Shown piece after piece: positions 5,911-6,346 of a DNA stretch of 6,346 nt. The DNA is taken from assembly GCA_030637205.1 (NCBI GenBank), contig DAOVVL010000123.1:1-6346 (forward strand), in the 5' to 3' direction. Position 1 is the stretch's first letter. Every line of letters starts with the position of its first letter. The stretch is from Thalassospiraceae bacterium (GTDB lineage: Bacteria > Pseudomonadota > Alphaproteobacteria > Rhodospirillales > Magnetovibrionaceae). The position numbers and the translations under genes were made by a program. Under the pieces are notes generated by a model, which was not told the origin of the DNA, did not search any database, and saw only the letters and a list, made by a program, of their open reading frames with translations.

Positions 5911-6346
5911 GGGGTCAGCCACTTGAGCCGGTCTTCACGACACGCCACACCGGCATATAATTTAGCCCCTGAACCAACGTTAAGCACCTGGCGGTAGTTG
6001 CGGCAAAACTTGCCGTTGGCCGCCTGAAATGTCTGGACCGGTGAGACCGAGACCTCGACGCCGGTCTGATCATCACGCCAGGTTTGAACTTCGCCACTTT
6101 TCAGGTTTTCAAGGGCGTTTTGAAACGTGGTGCGAATCCCCCTGGCTGCTGTATCAGACAGCATATCAAGGCTGGGACGCACGGCTTTCAGTTCGCGGGT
6201 TTTTCCAACTTGTCCGCGCGAACGGGTTTCGCGGCGCACATAATGGCCAAGTTCTGGGGCGTAATGATAGGTGTAGGTCTGGCGCATTTTTTGGCGGCCA
6301 GTGCGTGATTTAGAAAGGCGGTTGCAACTGATCACATAGGTATCAA
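5901..6346 (-). CDS. C-terminal part of a probable exported/surface protein (5' partial)
   Basis: The minus-strand frame is open to the right edge of the window and ends at a TAA at 5903-5901. A GTG at 6335-6333 could be read as a start, but it has no Shine-Dalgarno. The codons before it (Asp-Thr-Tyr) continue smoothly into the protein, so the gene almost certainly begins outside the window. Numbered from that GTG, two parts are visible. One is a Tyr-rich segment YTYHYAPELGHYVRRE (21-36). The other is a C-terminal domain (about 62-140) with the pattern W-x(5)-G-V-x-V, TFQAANGKFCRNY (102-114) and YAGVACRED (127-135), holding two cysteines (C111, C132) that could form a disulfide. This pattern resembles, from memory, the C-terminal domain of RT0821/Lpp0805-type surface proteins and related outer-membrane lipoproteins of alphaproteobacteria. 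No signal peptide can be seen because the N-terminus is missing. It is convergent with glcF and not part of that operon. The function is unknown. Confidence 0.75.
   Translation of the reverse strand, partial: DTYVISCNRLSKSRTGRQKMRQTYTYHYAPELGHYVRRETRSRGQVGKTRELKAVRPSLDMLSDTAARGIRTTFQNALENLKSGEVQTWRDDQTGVEVSVSPVQTFQAANGKFCRNYRQVLNVGSGAKLYAGVACREDRLKWLTPTK

Noticed and set aside
6029..6313. Plus-strand reading frames of 94 and 74 codons near the right edge
   Set aside because: They are antisense to the minus-strand gene, which has the recognisable conserved patterns and a continuous frame to the window edge.

Overview
The window looks like chromosomal DNA of an alphaproteobacterium, probably a Rhodospirillales-like aquatic or marine lineage. 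This is inferred from the style of the proteins: a PleC/FixL-like PAS histidine kinase, the 41-residue type-B ribosomal protein L36, and a GlcD with the long C-terminal tail common in that class. Base composition is moderately GC-rich and even. I see no insertion sequence, tRNA, rRNA, CRISPR array or phage gene.

Layout: (1) bases 1-1264 (+) hold the 3' part of a membrane-anchored PAS/HisKA/HATPase sensor kinase, whose start lies outside the window. Its PAS domain keeps the residues that form the heme pocket in FixL. (2) Bases 1265-1526 are a non-coding control region with a 10-bp tandem repeat, a good sigma70-type promoter and a leader of about 90 nt. (3) Bases 1527-1652 are rpmJ (L36), closed by a clear intrinsic terminator at 1734-1756. 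(4) Bases 1847-5868 are a compact three-gene operon, glcD-glcE-glcF, with a 4-nt gap and then a 17-nt overlap. It encodes the glycolate oxidase (glycolate dehydrogenase) complex. (5) Bases 5901-6346 (-) are the C-terminal part of a convergent gene for a probably exported or surface protein, whose start lies beyond the right edge.

How the genes work together: GlcD (FAD, catalytic), GlcE (second FAD-binding subunit) and GlcF (two [4Fe-4S] clusters plus cysteine-rich domains) should form one membrane-associated enzyme. It would oxidise glycolate, and possibly D-lactate, to the 2-oxoacid and pass electrons to the respiratory chain. No glcC regulator, glcB malate synthase, glcG or permease gene is present in the window. 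The sensor kinase and rpmJ have no visible functional link to the glc operon.

Most of the window is ordinary core-type sequence. The points most worth a second look are the FixL-like heme pocket in the kinase, the helically phased 10-bp repeats upstream of the rpmJ promoter, and the truncated surface-protein domain at the right edge.
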